Shown: positions 26,561 through 35,751, counted from the first letter of the stretch. The stretch is DNA of 64,000 nucleotides from Sandaracinaceae bacterium (GCA_040218145.1 JAVJQK010000033.1:369117-433116); one strand, 5' to 3'. Numbers and translations are program-made. The notes: generated by a model not told the origin, from the letters alone.

Positions 26561-26602
26561 AAAAAAAATGGCGGGGCGCAGACACCATTGTCTGCGCCCC
26601 GC
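26561..26602 (-). terminator. Rho-independent terminator of minus-strand lipoprotein gene
   Basis: 14-bp perfect stem (26571-26584 with 26589-26602), 4-nt loop, followed on the minus strand by ca and eight T residues (the A run at 26561-26568). It ends the operon 29113-26630. One of the clearest intrinsic terminators in the window. Confidence 0.92.
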
Positions 26603-26629
26603 CGCCCGATCCCCTGGATGCGAGGATGA

Positions 26630-26875
26630 TCAGTTGGCGGCGAGCTCCGCCTCGATGCGCTCGAGCTCGGCCTGGTAGTTCTCCTCGTCGATCTGGGCCT
26701 CCGCCTCGGCGGCGAAGTCCTCGGCGACGGGGATCTCGTCGGCGGTCGGCTCGGCGACCACCTCCTCGGGCGGCGCCTCGGCTTCGACCGTCTCGGTCTC
26801 CTCGGTCGTCTCTTCGCCGCAGGCCACGAGCCCGAGCCCCAGCGCCGCGACCAGCATCAGAAAGCGCCACTTCAT
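26630..26875 (-). CDS. Small acidic lipoprotein
   Basis: 81 residues: signal with lipobox (MKWRFLMLVAALGLGLVAC), then a Glu/Ala/Thr-rich acidic tail (EETTEETETVEAEAPPEEVV) ending in a short amphipathic helix. No family recognised. Its ATG overlaps the stop of the upstream Ala-rich gene (ATGA), so it is translationally coupled, and the intrinsic terminator follows 27 nt after its stop. Confidence 0.7.
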   Translation of the reverse strand: MKWRFLMLVAALGLGLVACGEETTEETETVEAEAPPEEVVAEPTADEIPVAEDFAAEAEAQIDEENYQAELERIEAELAAN

Positions 26876-27882
26876 CGTGCTTCTCCTTCCGCGGCCGCTT
26901 CGGCGGACGCCTCCGTCTCGACGTTGCCCTGCCCCGCGGCCGCCGCGGACGCCCGCCCGCTCAGCGCCGCCTGCAGGCGAGCCTGGTGACGGGCCTGCTC
27001 CCGCTGCATCGCCGTCGCGACGCGCGCGACGACCTCGGTGTTGCTCTGGGCCTGGGCCAGCGCCTGGATGCGCTGGAGACGGGCCACGGTGCGTGCGTGC
27101 GCGCGCAGCTCCGCCCGGGCCGCGGGCGGAATGTCCTGCGGACGCGGGGCGGCCTCGGCCTCCTCGCTCGCCTCGGCGCGAGTCCGCGCCGCGACCTGCT
27201 GCACACCTTCCGCCTGCGCCTCGCCCTCGGCGCGGACCTCGGCCCGCGCCTCCTGGCGCGCCTCGACGCTCGCCTCCTGCGTGGCCGCGAGCTGCGCGCG
27301 GACCTGCGCCCAGACCTCGGCGCGGTGACGCGCGGCGGCCTCCTGCGCGGCCTCGGCGTTGGCGCGCCCGTGCGCACCCGCCTCGGCGCCCGCCTGCGCG
27401 GCGCCCTCGAGCGCCCCCTGGGCCGCCGCCTCACCCTCGGCGCGGGCCTCGGTGTCGGCCTCGGCGTTGGCCGCGACCTCACCCTCGCCCTCCGCCTGGG
27501 CCGCCGTGCCCTCGCCTTCGGCCGACGCCTCACCGCGCGCCTCGGCGTTGACCGCGACCCGGCTGTTCGCCGCCGCGTTGCCCGCCGCGCGGCCGTTCGC
27601 CGCCGCGCCGCCGGCCGCGTTGCCCGCGGTGTTCCCGGCCGCCTCCGCCGTGCCCTCGACGCGTCCCCGCGCCTCGCCGCCCGCGCGGGCCGCGGTGTCC
27701 GTGGTGCCGCGCGCCGCGCCGCGCACCGCGCCGGTGGCCCGGCCCGTGGTGCCGCTGGTGTCCGCGCTGGCTTCGCCGCGCGCGCCCACCCTGCCGGTCA
27801 CCCCGCCGAGCTGCGCGCTCACCGGCGCGCCGAGGGCCAGCGCGAGCGCTGCGGCCGTCCAGGCCGTCGTCTTCACATGCAT
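26872..27882 (-). CDS. Secreted low-complexity Ala/Glu/Arg-rich protein
   Basis: Start at ATG 27882, which has an aaggag site 6 nt upstream. Signal peptide MHVKTTAWTAAALALALGAPVSAQ, then about 310 residues dominated by Ala, Glu, Gly and Arg. The central portion repeats AxAxGEA-like units (AEGEGTAAQAEGEGEVAANAE) and the last 100 residues (RAELRAHARTVARLQRIQALAQAQ) look like a long amphipathic helix. No domain recognised. Low complexity on a GC-rich strand could mimic coding, but the signal peptide, ribosome site and coupling to the next gene support a real protein. Confidence 0.65.
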   Translation of the reverse strand: MHVKTTAWTAAALALALGAPVSAQLGGVTGRVGARGEASADTSGTTGRATGAVRGAARGTTDTAARAGGEARGRVEGTAEAAGNTAGNAAGGAAANGRAAGNAAANSRVAVNAEARGEASAEGEGTAAQAEGEGEVAANAEADTEARAEGEAAAQGALEGAAQAGAEAGAHGRANAEAAQEAAARHRAEVWAQVRAQLAATQEASVEARQEARAEVRAEGEAQAEGVQQVAARTRAEASEEAEAAPRPQDIPPAARAELRAHARTVARLQRIQALAQAQSNTEVVARVATAMQREQARHQARLQAALSGRASAAAAGQGNVETEASAEAAAEGEAR

Positions 27883-27916
27883 GGAAGTCTCCTTCATCGA
27901 GTTGGTCTCGCTGTTC

Positions 27917-29113
27917 TCAGAAGCTGAGACGGCACGCGCCGCCCATCGTCTCGCCGAGCCAGGGGGCGCAGGTCACGCTCACCGTCTCGGCCTCGTCCTC
28001 GCAATCGAGGTCCACGTCGGCGTCCGCGGAGCCAGCCGCGTTGCCGACCACCGCCGCGACGATCGCGACGACGATGCCCGTCGCCGCGCCGAGGCCCGCG
28101 CCGATGTAGCCGACGAACTCGAACGCCTCGCCGATGGCGGCGTCGGCCTGCAGGCCCTCACAGACCGCGGGCATCGACCCGCAGTCGACCCCCGAGAGGT
28201 CCCCGGAGATGCCGTCGACCAGCACGGTCGCGATGATGCCGGCCGTCAGCAGCACCGCGGTGGCGCCGCCCGCGACGGCGACCCAGGGCCAGGGATCGAA
28301 GCCTCCCGCCGCGGCCACGTCCCCGTCGACGTCCGCAGCCGCGTCTGCGTCGACGCGTCCGTCCACGTCCCCTGCGAGATCGGCTGCGGCGCGTCCCCGC
28401 AGCTCGGCCGACGCCTCCGGCAGGTCGACGTCCAGCTCCGTCTCTGCGTCCATGCGCACCTGGGCTTCGACCTCGCGCGAGAGCCGCCCTTCACCGCGGA
28501 TCTCGAGCCGGACCCGCCCCGGGCGCAGGTAGAGCGGCGCGTCCAGCGGCAGCGCCGCGGCCAGCTCGCCGTCCACGAACACCTGCCCGCGCGGCACGTC
28601 GGCCCGCACGCGGACCGCCCCGAGCTGCCCCTGCAGCTCACCGAGCGCCGTACCGACGCGCGCGTCGAGCGCCGCCCGCGCCTCGGCCGAGGCCTCGTGC
28701 TGGAAGCGGTGCAGCGCGATCCACGCGGCCTGCATGCTGCCGGACGCCTTCAGCGAGAGCCCCAGCATGCCGAGCAGGCTCGCGTCGGCCGAGAGGCGGT
28801 AGGCGCGCTGGAGGTCGGCCAGGGCGCCGGCCAGGTCGCCGGCCTCGAAGGTGGCGCGCGCCCGGGCCGCGATCGGGAGGGCCGCGTCGAGGTCCGCCTG
28901 GCTGGGGCGAGGCGCCGCGCGGAGCCCGACCCGCAGGGCCGCGTCCGCCTCCCCGCCCAGATCCGCGTCTGAGTCGATCGCCGCGTCGGCGGTCCCGCGC
29001 ACGTTCGCGTCGATGTCGCCGCCCAGCCTGGCGTCCGGGTCCGGGCAGTCCGCCAGGGCCGGGGCAGAGATCGAGCAGAGCAAGAGAGCCAAGCAGTGGG
29101 TCGTCCGACGCAT
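27917..29113 (-). CDS. Secreted TPR/PEGA-like protein with two membrane helices
   Basis: I start it at ATG 29113, where a signal peptide begins (MRRTTHCLALLLCSISAPALA). A D/A-rich segment is followed by a TPR-like unit (ARATFEAGDLAGALADLQRAYRLSADASLLGMLGL) and a PEGA-like beta domain (VRVRADVPRGQVFVDGELAAALPLDAPLYLRPG). After another D/A stretch come two hydrophobic helices (WVAVAGGATAVLLTAGIIATVLV; IGAGLGAATGIVVAIVAAVV). This architecture is common among myxobacterial envelope proteins of unknown role. First gene of the three-gene minus-strand operon, 34 nt before the Ala-rich gene. Confidence 0.75.
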   Translation of the reverse strand: MRRTTHCLALLLCSISAPALADCPDPDARLGGDIDANVRGTADAAIDSDADLGGEADAALRVGLRAAPRPSQADLDAALPIAARARATFEAGDLAGALADLQRAYRLSADASLLGMLGLSLKASGSMQAAWIALHRFQHEASAEARAALDARVGTALGELQGQLGAVRVRADVPRGQVFVDGELAAALPLDAPLYLRPGRVRLEIRGEGRLSREVEAQVRMDAETELDVDLPEASAELRGRAAADLAGDVDGRVDADAAADVDGDVAAAGGFDPWPWVAVAGGATAVLLTAGIIATVLVDGISGDLSGVDCGSMPAVCEGLQADAAIGEAFEFVGYIGAGLGAATGIVVAIVAAVVGNAAGSADADVDLDCEDEAETVSVTCAPWLGETMGGACRLSF

Positions 29114-29266
29114 GGACGACTCGTTCAGCAACGGCCGTTCCGAGCGTGAAGCGCGGCGTCCGCGGCCTGCGCGTGGCTGGCTCCTGCGGTGTGCCCCACA
29201 ACGGGTGTGGGCGGATCCCCAACGCTGCGCACGGGGCGGACATGGCGGAACCCCTCGGCGCCAAAC

Positions 29267-29297
29267 GAAAAACGCCGCGCCATGGGGTGGCGCGGCG
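29267..29297 (-). terminator. Rho-independent terminator of the OmpH/Skp gene
   Basis: 10-bp perfect stem cgccgcgcca/tggcgcggcg with a 5-nt loop at 29273-29297; on the minus strand it is followed by five T residues (A run 29268-29272). It lies 28 nt after the OmpH-like stop and separates it from the secreted TPR gene. Confidence 0.85.
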
Positions 29298-29324
29298 ATC
29301 TTCGGATGGGTCGGCGGCGTGGGC

Positions 29325-29966
29325 TCAGTCGCCGCTTGCGCTGCTGCCGCGCTTGCGGCCACGGCGGCGGCTGCTGCTGCCGCTGCTGCCCTCGCCGCGC
29401 CCCTCGCCCGCGTTGTAGCGCTGGATGAGCGCGTCCGTGAGATCGAGGTTGGTCGGCGCCCACACGACGCCGCCTTCGCTGCGCTCGACGATGAGCGTGT
29501 AGCCCTCGGATTGCCCCATTCGCCGCAGGATCTCCTGCATGCGCTGGAGGATGCCCGACGTCGCCCGCGACTCCGCCTCGGCGAGCTCGCGCTGGTACTC
29601 CACGTACTTCGACTGCAGCTCGATGTACGCCTTCTGGATCTCTTCCATCCGGCGCTGCTTGGCCTGGTCGGTCAGGGTGGACGACGCGGCGTCGAACTCC
29701 TGCTTCTGCTGCTTGAGCTTGTTGGTGGCCTCGTCGAGCTCGCGCTGACGCTTGGTCATCATGCGCTTCAGGCGGCGCTTGGCGCGCCGGCCGTCTTCGG
29801 TCTCGGAGAGGGCGCGCTGGAGATCCACCACGGCGATGCGGGTGGTCTGCGCGTGCAGCTTGGGCGCCGCGGCGGCCAGCAAGAGGCCCGCCGCGAGGGT
29901 GAGCGCGTGTCGATGCAACCGCATACCGCGCCGCCCAACCTGCTCGTTCGCTCGTTCATTCCTCAT
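29325..29966 (-). CDS. OmpH/Skp-family periplasmic chaperone
   Basis: Start ATG 29966 has a gaggag site; ATG 29924 in frame is an alternative. Signal peptide ending APKLHAQ, then the Skp hallmark IAVVDLQRALSETEDGRRAKRRLKR, a long coiled coil (RQRELDEATNKLKQQKQEFDAASSTL ... RRMEEIQKAYIELQSKYVEYQREL) and the returning strand YTLIVERSEGGVVWAPTNLDLTDALIQRYN. It binds unfolded outer-membrane proteins. The Ser/Arg/Gly-rich tail of about 25 residues is an addition. Unlike in many genomes, bamA and lpx genes are not adjacent. Confidence 0.88.
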   Translation of the reverse strand: MRNERANEQVGRRGMRLHRHALTLAAGLLLAAAAPKLHAQTTRIAVVDLQRALSETEDGRRAKRRLKRMMTKRQRELDEATNKLKQQKQEFDAASSTLTDQAKQRRMEEIQKAYIELQSKYVEYQRELAEAESRATSGILQRMQEILRRMGQSEGYTLIVERSEGGVVWAPTNLDLTDALIQRYNAGEGRGEGSSGSSSRRRGRKRGSSASGD

Positions 29967-30182
29967 CGATCGAGAGTCTCCTCGAAGAAAGTCGCAGGTG
30001 GGACGACGGAGAGCCTCCGGCATTCACACCCGGCCCGGACGTACGTTTTTTGCGACCTCCGCGCAAGGGGACCGCGCATCCGAATGGGACGTCGAGCCGG
30101 AAGCGCCACATGCGGCCATGCGCGGGGCTCGCATCTGTGAAGGCCACGGGGTGCGCGCGTTGTCGTATCCTGCGCCGTCCTC

Positions 30183-33100
30183 ATGGGGTGGCTGGATCGG
30201 TACCTGTGCCCGCTCGCCGCGCTCGCCGAGCAAGCGGGCGCGGTGCTCGTCATCACCGTGCTCCTCGGCATGGCGGGCGGCGGCCTGCTGGGGACGGGCG
30301 TGGTGCGCCTGCTCTCGCGCCTGGTGCGCGCCGGACACGGGAGCTTCGCGCCGGGCTGGCTGGCCGCCACGTTGATCGCCACCGTGGCCTACCCGATCGG
30401 CGTGCTCGTCGATCCGCTCCTGAAGTCGACCGTGGACCCGCCGCCCGCCGCCATCCCGGAGGAGGCCTGGGCGCGCATCGGCTTCTTCGAGTGGAAGCTG
30501 CTCGGTGACTGGAGCTGGCCGATCCTCCCGCTGACGGAGCACCCCGCGGCCGGCATCGTCATCCACCTCGCGTTCTGGATCGTCGCGATCGTGCTCGTGC
30601 GCGCGCTGCTGCTCTGGATTCACCGCCACGACCACGTCACCTGGAACACGCCCCAGACCAAGCTGCCCTGGTACTACCGCTGGGTCGGCTCGAGCACGGC
30701 CCGCCGCGCGGACCACCGCTTCGTGCGCTGGAGCAAGCGGCTCGTCTACGTCGCCTGGCCGCTCTACCTGCTGTGCGGCTACCTGATGGCCAACGAGTCG
30801 ATGAGCGCGACCCGGCGCGTCCCGCAGTGCGTGGCCGACGATCTGCTCACCGAGGCGGGCCTCGCGAGCGCCGCGGGCGCGTTCATGGGCAGCCCGATCG
30901 AAGGCGCGCCCGCGCCCGGCGCCTGGGTCCTCGGCGGGCTCCTGCTCTTCGGGCTGTCGGTGCACTTCATCCTCGAGGGCTCGCCCCCCGCCGAGCGCGA
31001 GAAGGAGATGGACGACGAGGAGGAGCCGCTGCCGGGCCCGCCCCCCGACCCGCTGCGCAGGCTGGGCGACGCGCTGCAAGCCCGCTATCCCGGCGCCTTC
31101 CTCGAGGCGCTCGAGCAGCACCCCGCGTCGGAGGCGGAGACGGCGGGCTTCCGCGACGGTGAGAGCCCGCTCGTGGCCGAGGCGTTCGCCGCGCTGGCCG
31201 GAGAGGACGCGTCGCCGTACGTGCACCAGCGCGAGGTGCTCGACCACCTGCGCGCGGTCTGGACGATGACCTCTCCCGAGGCCTCGGGCGCCTCGCCGGA
31301 GCTCCGCGAGGAGGCCGGGCCCTCTCCGATCCGTCGCGCCGACCTCTCCACCCCGCACGCGCTGGTGCTGGCCCCCGAGGGCTCGGGCCGCACCACCCTC
31401 ACCTGCCTCTCCGCGCTCTACGTGCACCTGGATCGGGGCGCGACCACGCTCGTGATCACCCGGGACGCGCGCAGCGCGAAGGCGTGGGCGACCCGCCTCC
31501 GCGAGGCGCTCCTCCGCTCGAGCGCGCGCTGGAACGTGCAGGTCGTGCTCGCGGGCGAGGATCTGGCCGAGGCGTTCCTCGCCGGTCGCACGCCCGCCGT
31601 CGTCGTCGCCGGGCTCGACGAGCTCGAGGCCGACGTGCTCGGGGCGCCGCGCACCGACGCCTTCTTCGCGTCGCTCGGCCTCGTCGTCGCGGAGGACGTG
31701 GACGGCTTCGTCGGCGTGCCCGAGATGCACCTGCACATGGTGATGCGGCGCGTCTGGACCCTCCTCGACACGGTGCACGACGCCCCGTATCCGCCCGTGC
31801 TGCTGGCCACGCTGGGGCCCAGCGCCAACGGGATGGAGGCGTGGGCGCGGCACGTGCTCGCGGCGCCGATGCGGGTGTTCGCGCGGGACGGCGCGCCGCG
31901 GCTGGCGCGCGGCATCCTCCGGCGGCGCGATCTCGCGGACGCGCACGGCGAGCCCATCCCGCTGGCGCAGATCGCCGAGGCGTGTGAGGCGGCGGAGGTC
32001 CCCTGGCACGTGCGCCGCGCGGGCGATGGCGCGCGCCACCTCGAGCGCGCCGAGACCGATCTGGGCCACCTCCGGCGGCACCACCGCCCCGACCCGCTCG
32101 ACGCGGAGGTCGTCCTGATCGAGGGCACCCACCCGGACGTCCGGAGAGAGGCGGAGCGCCTCGCCCACGCCGGGATCCGCACCGCGCGCGACTCGGTCGT
32201 GCTGGTGCTCGCGCCCCCCGCCGACGAGGAGATGGTGCTGCACCAGGAGGCGCAGGACGCGCCGCACCGCGCGTTGATCGAGAGCCTGCCGCGCGCGGTC
32301 CCGCTCGCCGAGCCCGACGTCGTGCGCCAGCGCCACTTCGACCGCGCGCTCGGCCGCGAGCAGGACGTCACGGCCCTCCGCGCGCGCTTCGGCGTCACCC
32401 TCACCGACGAGGTCCTCGGCCGCCTCGAGAAGAGCCGACGCGTCCGGTTCCGAGAGGTCTGGGAGTTCGACGCGCGCGCGGACGACGCGGTCAGCCGACG
32501 GCTCGTGCGCGCGGCGGGAGAGAGCGCGCTCGGAGAGCCCATCCGGTCCGACTGCGTCTCCGAGACCAGCGCGCGCGTTCGGCTCGTGGACCGCGGCACG
32601 AGCGAGGTCCTGCGCGAGGTCGATCAGGCGGTGGCCGCGACGCTCTACCCCCCGGGCGCCATCTTCGAGCACCCGCGCGGTCGCTACGCCGTCCTCGAGG
32701 GCGAGGCGCGCGCGGAGACCGGCAACGTGCCCTGCGAGCAGGTGACCGAGCCGCACCGCACGACGCCCGAGCGAGCCGTCACCCTCGAGCTCCCCGTGCC
32801 GCGCTTCGAGGCGCGCGAGCTGGGCGGCCTCGCGGTCCGCGTGGCGACCGGAGACGTGCGGGTCGAGGAGACCGTGCATCGCGTCCGTCGGTACGCGCCC
32901 GGCCCGAAGCTCGTCGAGGAGCGCCGCTACCCGACGCCGCTGCGCAGCAGCTACAGCACCGAGGCGTGCGTGATCGCGACCGCGCTCGCCGGGGCGCCGC
33001 TCTCGGCCGAAGCCGCCGCGCCGCTCGCGGCCGCGCTTCGGCTCGTCGCGCCGTGCGCGCTCCGCGGCGCACACGAGCTGCTGGACGTCGCGCTCATCGA

Positions 33101-34106
33101 GCACGAGGGGGAGCGCTGCTTCGCCCTCTTCGACCGCACGCCCGGCTCGAGCGGCTACGCGCGGTTCGTCGCGGAGAGCGCGCTCGGTGATCTCCTGCAG
33201 CTCGCCCGGCTCGTGCTCGAGCGCCTCGTCGGCCCGGTGCAGCGCCGCCTCCATCGCATCCACGACACGAGCGTCGACGGCGATCCCGAGGGCTGGGACA
33301 CACGCGAGGCGCTCTCCTGGATCGACGCCGTGCTCGATCCGCCGCCCGGCGTCGAGGGCGTGGAGGACGAGCTCGATCGACGCCGGCGCATCGAGTACGT
33401 GCCGGGCGAAGGGCGCGGCGACCTCGGGCGGCTCTGGATCAGCTCGACCGGTCGCACCGACGACCTCGTGTGGACGCGCCACGCCTTCCGGAGCGCGCAC
33501 CCGCTGGGCGATCAGCCCGCCGGCCGCGTCTTCCTGGACGTCGCGATCGAGCGGCGCACGATCGCGTGGGCGATCCGCAAGGCGATCACCGCGGGCGCGG
33601 CGCGGGGCGTGCTGCCGATCACCGATCCGACGACCTGGATGAAGCAGCACCACGCGGCGCTCTCCACCGCGTCGCAGGATCTCTCGGCGCTCTACGAGCG
33701 GCTCTTCCGCCTGAGCGGCGCGCACCTCGTCGAGACCGTGCTCGCGCTCGTGGCCGGCATCCCCACCCACCCGGAGCCCATCCCGGTGGCCGAGCGCGCC
33801 CCCGTCGCGGTCCTGGCGCGGCGTCGGGCCGACCGCGACGCCAAGTGTCTGCTCGCGTGGGCGCTCTTGCCCACCGCGGTCTCGCCGACGGTGCGGCTCA
33901 CGGAGCAGGGCCCCGTGCTGCAGATCACCGAGGGCGGCACGACGCGCGTGGTGGACCTCAGCGGCGACGCCATCCGGAGCCTCGAAGGGGACACCGGCAG
34001 CGCGCTGGCGCTCAGCTGGGGAGACGAGGCGCCGCCGGAGGAAGCCGCCGAGGCGAGCGCTGACGAAGCGAGCCCCGACGAAGCGCCGCTCAGCGAACGC
34101 CCGTGA
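30183..34106 (+). CDS. Membrane-anchored SF2 helicase-like protein (YprA/MrfA-like), altered Walker A
   Basis: 1307 residues. Four or five hydrophobic helices fill residues 17-265 (e.g. AGAVLVITVLLGMAGGGLLG, GIVIHLAFWIVAIVLVRALLLW). Then come helicase-like elements in order: Q-like YVHQREVLDHLR (346-357), Walker A position LVLAPEGSGRTTLTC with Arg403 in place of Lys, LVITRDARSAKAW (motif Ia), VVAEDVDGF (501-509) in place of DEAD/DEAH, and LLATLGPSAN (motif III-like). A second lobe follows (VVLIEGTHPDVRREAERL; PHRALIESLPRAVPLAEPDVVRQRHF). CFALFDRTPGSSGYARF resembles the DUF1998 end of YprA-family helicases. The last 250 residues are unassigned. Probably a membrane-bound, catalytically reduced relative. 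Confidence 0.6.
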   Translation: MGWLDRYLCPLAALAEQAGAVLVITVLLGMAGGGLLGTGVVRLLSRLVRAGHGSFAPGWLAATLIATVAYPIGVLVDPLLKSTVDPPPAAIPEEAWARIGFFEWKLLGDWSWPILPLTEHPAAGIVIHLAFWIVAIVLVRALLLWIHRHDHVTWNTPQTKLPWYYRWVGSSTARRADHRFVRWSKRLVYVAWPLYLLCGYLMANESMSATRRVPQCVADDLLTEAGLASAAGAFMGSPIEGAPAPGAWVLGGLLLFGLSVHFILEGSPPAEREKEMDDEEEPLPGPPPDPLRRLGDALQARYPGAFLEALEQHPASEAETAGFRDGESPLVAEAFAALAGEDASPYVHQREVLDHLRAVWTMTSPEASGASPELREEAGPSPIRRADLSTPHALVLAPEGSGRTTLTCLSALYVHLDRGATTLVITRDARSAKAWATRLREALLRSSARWNVQVVLAGEDLAEAFLAGRTPAVVVAGLDELEADVLGAPRTDAFFASLGLVVAEDVDGFVGVPEMHLHMVMRRVWTLLDTVHDAPYPPVLLATLGPSANGMEAWARHVLAAPMRVFARDGAPRLARGILRRRDLADAHGEPIPLAQIAEACEAAEVPWHVRRAGDGARHLERAETDLGHLRRHHRPDPLDAEVVLIEGTHPDVRREAERLAHAGIRTARDSVVLVLAPPADEEMVLHQEAQDAPHRALIESLPRAVPLAEPDVVRQRHFDRALGREQDVTALRARFGVTLTDEVLGRLEKSRRVRFREVWEFDARADDAVSRRLVRAAGESALGEPIRSDCVSETSARVRLVDRGTSEVLREVDQAVAATLYPPGAIFEHPRGRYAVLEGEARAETGNVPCEQVTEPHRTTPERAVTLELPVPRFEARELGGLAVRVATGDVRVEETVHRVRRYAPGPKLVEERRYPTPLRSSYSTEACVIATALAGAPLSAEAAAPLAAALRLVAPCALRGAHELLDVALIEHEGERCFALFDRTPGSSGYARFVAESALGDLLQLARLVLERLVGPVQRRLHRIHDTSVDGDPEGWDTREALSWIDAVLDPPPGVEGVEDELDRRRRIEYVPGEGRGDLGRLWISSTGRTDDLVWTRHAFRSAHPLGDQPAGRVFLDVAIERRTIAWAIRKAITAGAARGVLPITDPTTWMKQHHAALSTASQDLSALYERLFRLSGAHLVETVLALVAGIPTHPEPIPVAERAPVAVLARRRADRDAKCLLAWALLPTAVSPTVRLTEQGPVLQITEGGTTRVVDLSGDAIRSLEGDTGSALALSWGDEAPPEEAAEASADEASPDEAPLSERP

Positions 34107-35067
34107 GGGGATCGTTCGAGACAACCTCCCAGGCGATCTCCTGCATCACCCGCGCGGCCTCGGGGCTCGGCGCGGTGAACGGGTTGCCCCACCGGTCGAC
34201 GGTGGCTGCGGTGACGCCCACGGGGCTGCGCCGGTAGATGGTCGCGTACTGCACCAGCGCGATGAAGTAGTTGCCGACGTCGCTCAGGTGGATGTCGTCG
34301 ACGAACAGATCGCGCCGCGAGCGCAGCCCCGACACGCCGCCGGACTCCACGCGATCGACGAGCCGACCGAGCGCGGTCCCGCCCGGGATCATGAGCACGC
34401 GGCCGCCCGTGCGCGCGTTCAGGTCGCGCACCACGCCGTCCCACATCGCGCGGTCGGAGTCGATGCGCGCCCGCCAGTCGTAGGCGCCGTCCAGGCTGTG
34501 CCAGGTCTCGTAGAAGTACACCTGGCTCGCTCCATCGCCCGCCATCGCGAGGTCGTGGAAGCGCTGCGCGTAGCCCACGGTGTCGTTCCACATCACCTGG
34601 TCCGCGAGCGGGATGGCTTCGGTCATCACCAGCACGTTCCAGCGCCCGCTCGGGAGAGCGGTGTGCGGGTTCTCCCCTTCGCCGCGGTCGGGGTTGTTCC
34701 AGATCCAGCTGAGCGACGCGCCGATGCCGACGTGCGCGGCCCACGCGTGGCGACGGTCGGCGGACTGCGCGACGCCGTCGAGCATCGCCGGCATGTCGAA
34801 GTTGACCAGGCTGTGCCCGACGAAGAAGACGTTCGCGGCGTCGCGCCCGCCCGTGGGTGGGGTCGGCGTGCCCGTGTCCGGGGCGGGGACCGCGGCGTCA
34901 CCCGCCGGCGTCGCGGCCGCGTCCCCCATCGGATCGCGGGGGCCCGAGTCCATCAGGACGACGGGTGGGTCGATCTCGCCGCCGGTGGAGCTCGTGACCG
35001 CGCCACGGCAGCCGAGGAGGTTCCCCGCGAAGAGGAGGACGAGAGAGACGAAGAGAGTGCGTCGCAT
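34090..35067 (-). CDS. SGNH/GDSL-like hydrolase lipoprotein
   Basis: Start ATG 35067 (M8 of the longest frame), giving MRRTLFVSLVLLFAGNLLGC with a lipobox. A D/P/G-rich linker precedes ANVFFVGHSLVNFDMPAMLD, where GHS replaces the GDS nucleophile block, then WNVLVMTEAIPL, and the catalytic dyad DDIHLSDVGNYFIALVQY (DxxH). These are the blocks of SGNH esterases. Probably a surface esterase or deacetylase. Its 3' end overlaps the helicase-like gene by 17 nt (convergent). Confidence 0.75.
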   Translation of the reverse strand: MRRTLFVSLVLLFAGNLLGCRGAVTSSTGGEIDPPVVLMDSGPRDPMGDAAATPAGDAAVPAPDTGTPTPPTGGRDAANVFFVGHSLVNFDMPAMLDGVAQSADRRHAWAAHVGIGASLSWIWNNPDRGEGENPHTALPSGRWNVLVMTEAIPLADQVMWNDTVGYAQRFHDLAMAGDGASQVYFYETWHSLDGAYDWRARIDSDRAMWDGVVRDLNARTGGRVLMIPGGTALGRLVDRVESGGVSGLRSRRDLFVDDIHLSDVGNYFIALVQYATIYRRSPVGVTAATVDRWGNPFTAPSPEAARVMQEIAWEVVSNDPLTGVR

Positions 35068-35100
35068 CGTGAGAGTCGAGGCTTCCAAGGAGAGCTTCCG

Positions 35101-35158
35101 AAAAAAAGAAGGGCGGGATTACCGGCTCGCGGAGCAGCGCGCAAGCGCGCCCCGCCCT
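35101..35158 (-). terminator. Terminator-like hairpin in the leader of the SGNH gene
   Basis: 8-bp outer stem agggcggg (35110-35117) with cccgccct (35151-35158), a small inner gcgc stem, and on the minus strand a run of seven T residues (A run 35101-35107). It lies 34 nt upstream of the SGNH start codon, so it could attenuate that gene or stop an upstream minus-strand transcript. Confidence 0.55.
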
Positions 35159-35226
35159 CACGCCACGCCTTCTACGCCATGAACGTCGCGCAATTCCCCG
35201 CCCGGCGGCTCGGCTACAATCGCGCT

Positions 35227-35706
35227 GTGCCGTACCGCGCAGATGGCCGCGACGTGCAGCGCGCGCTCGAGGAGGCGCGCGCGGCGCTGAACGACGCCCG
35301 TCGACGATGCGAGGCGGCGGCCTCCGCGCTCGCGGCCTTGCGTGGGCGCGTCGAGCGCGAGCGCGCGGCGCTCGACGAGGCGGTCGAGCGCGCCGACGCC
35401 AGCCGACGCCGCGCCATCCACCGAGGGCTGGCCGGCGCCGACGCCCCCCGCATCCGAGACGCCATGCGCGCGCAGGGAGCGATCGCCGCGCTCGAGCGCG
35501 CGATGGCCAACAAGCGCGCGCCGAGCGGAGAGGACGTCCCCATCGAGGAGGCCCGCGCGGCGCTGGGCCGGGCGCGACGGGCGCGCGCGGTGTTCGCGGC
35601 GCGCTCGACCGAGGCGCTCGAGCGCGCCCAGGCGCGGCTCGCCGACGCGGTCGCCGCGCATGACGAGGCCGAGGACCGGCTCGCGGCGCTCAGCGCGCGA
35701 GCGTAG
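35227..35706 (+). CDS. Coiled-coil protein of unknown function
   Basis: GTG start at 35227 (MPYRADGRDVQRALEEARAAL) preferred; ATG 35179 in frame would add 16 residues. 159 residues made almost wholly of Ala/Arg/Glu heptads: ALEEARAALNDARRRCEAAASALAAL, then a break around RGLAGADAPRIRDAMRAQGAIAAL, then a second coiled coil to the end. No signal or membrane helix. No family recognised. Lies 45 nt upstream of the sirtuin gene on the same strand. Confidence 0.6.
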   Translation: MPYRADGRDVQRALEEARAALNDARRRCEAAASALAALRGRVERERAALDEAVERADASRRRAIHRGLAGADAPRIRDAMRAQGAIAALERAMANKRAPSGEDVPIEEARAALGRARRARAVFAARSTEALERAQARLADAVAAHDEAEDRLAALSARA

Positions 35707-35751
35707 GGGGCGCACTACCGAAGCGGCGTCCTCGCCCCATACTTCTCGGCG

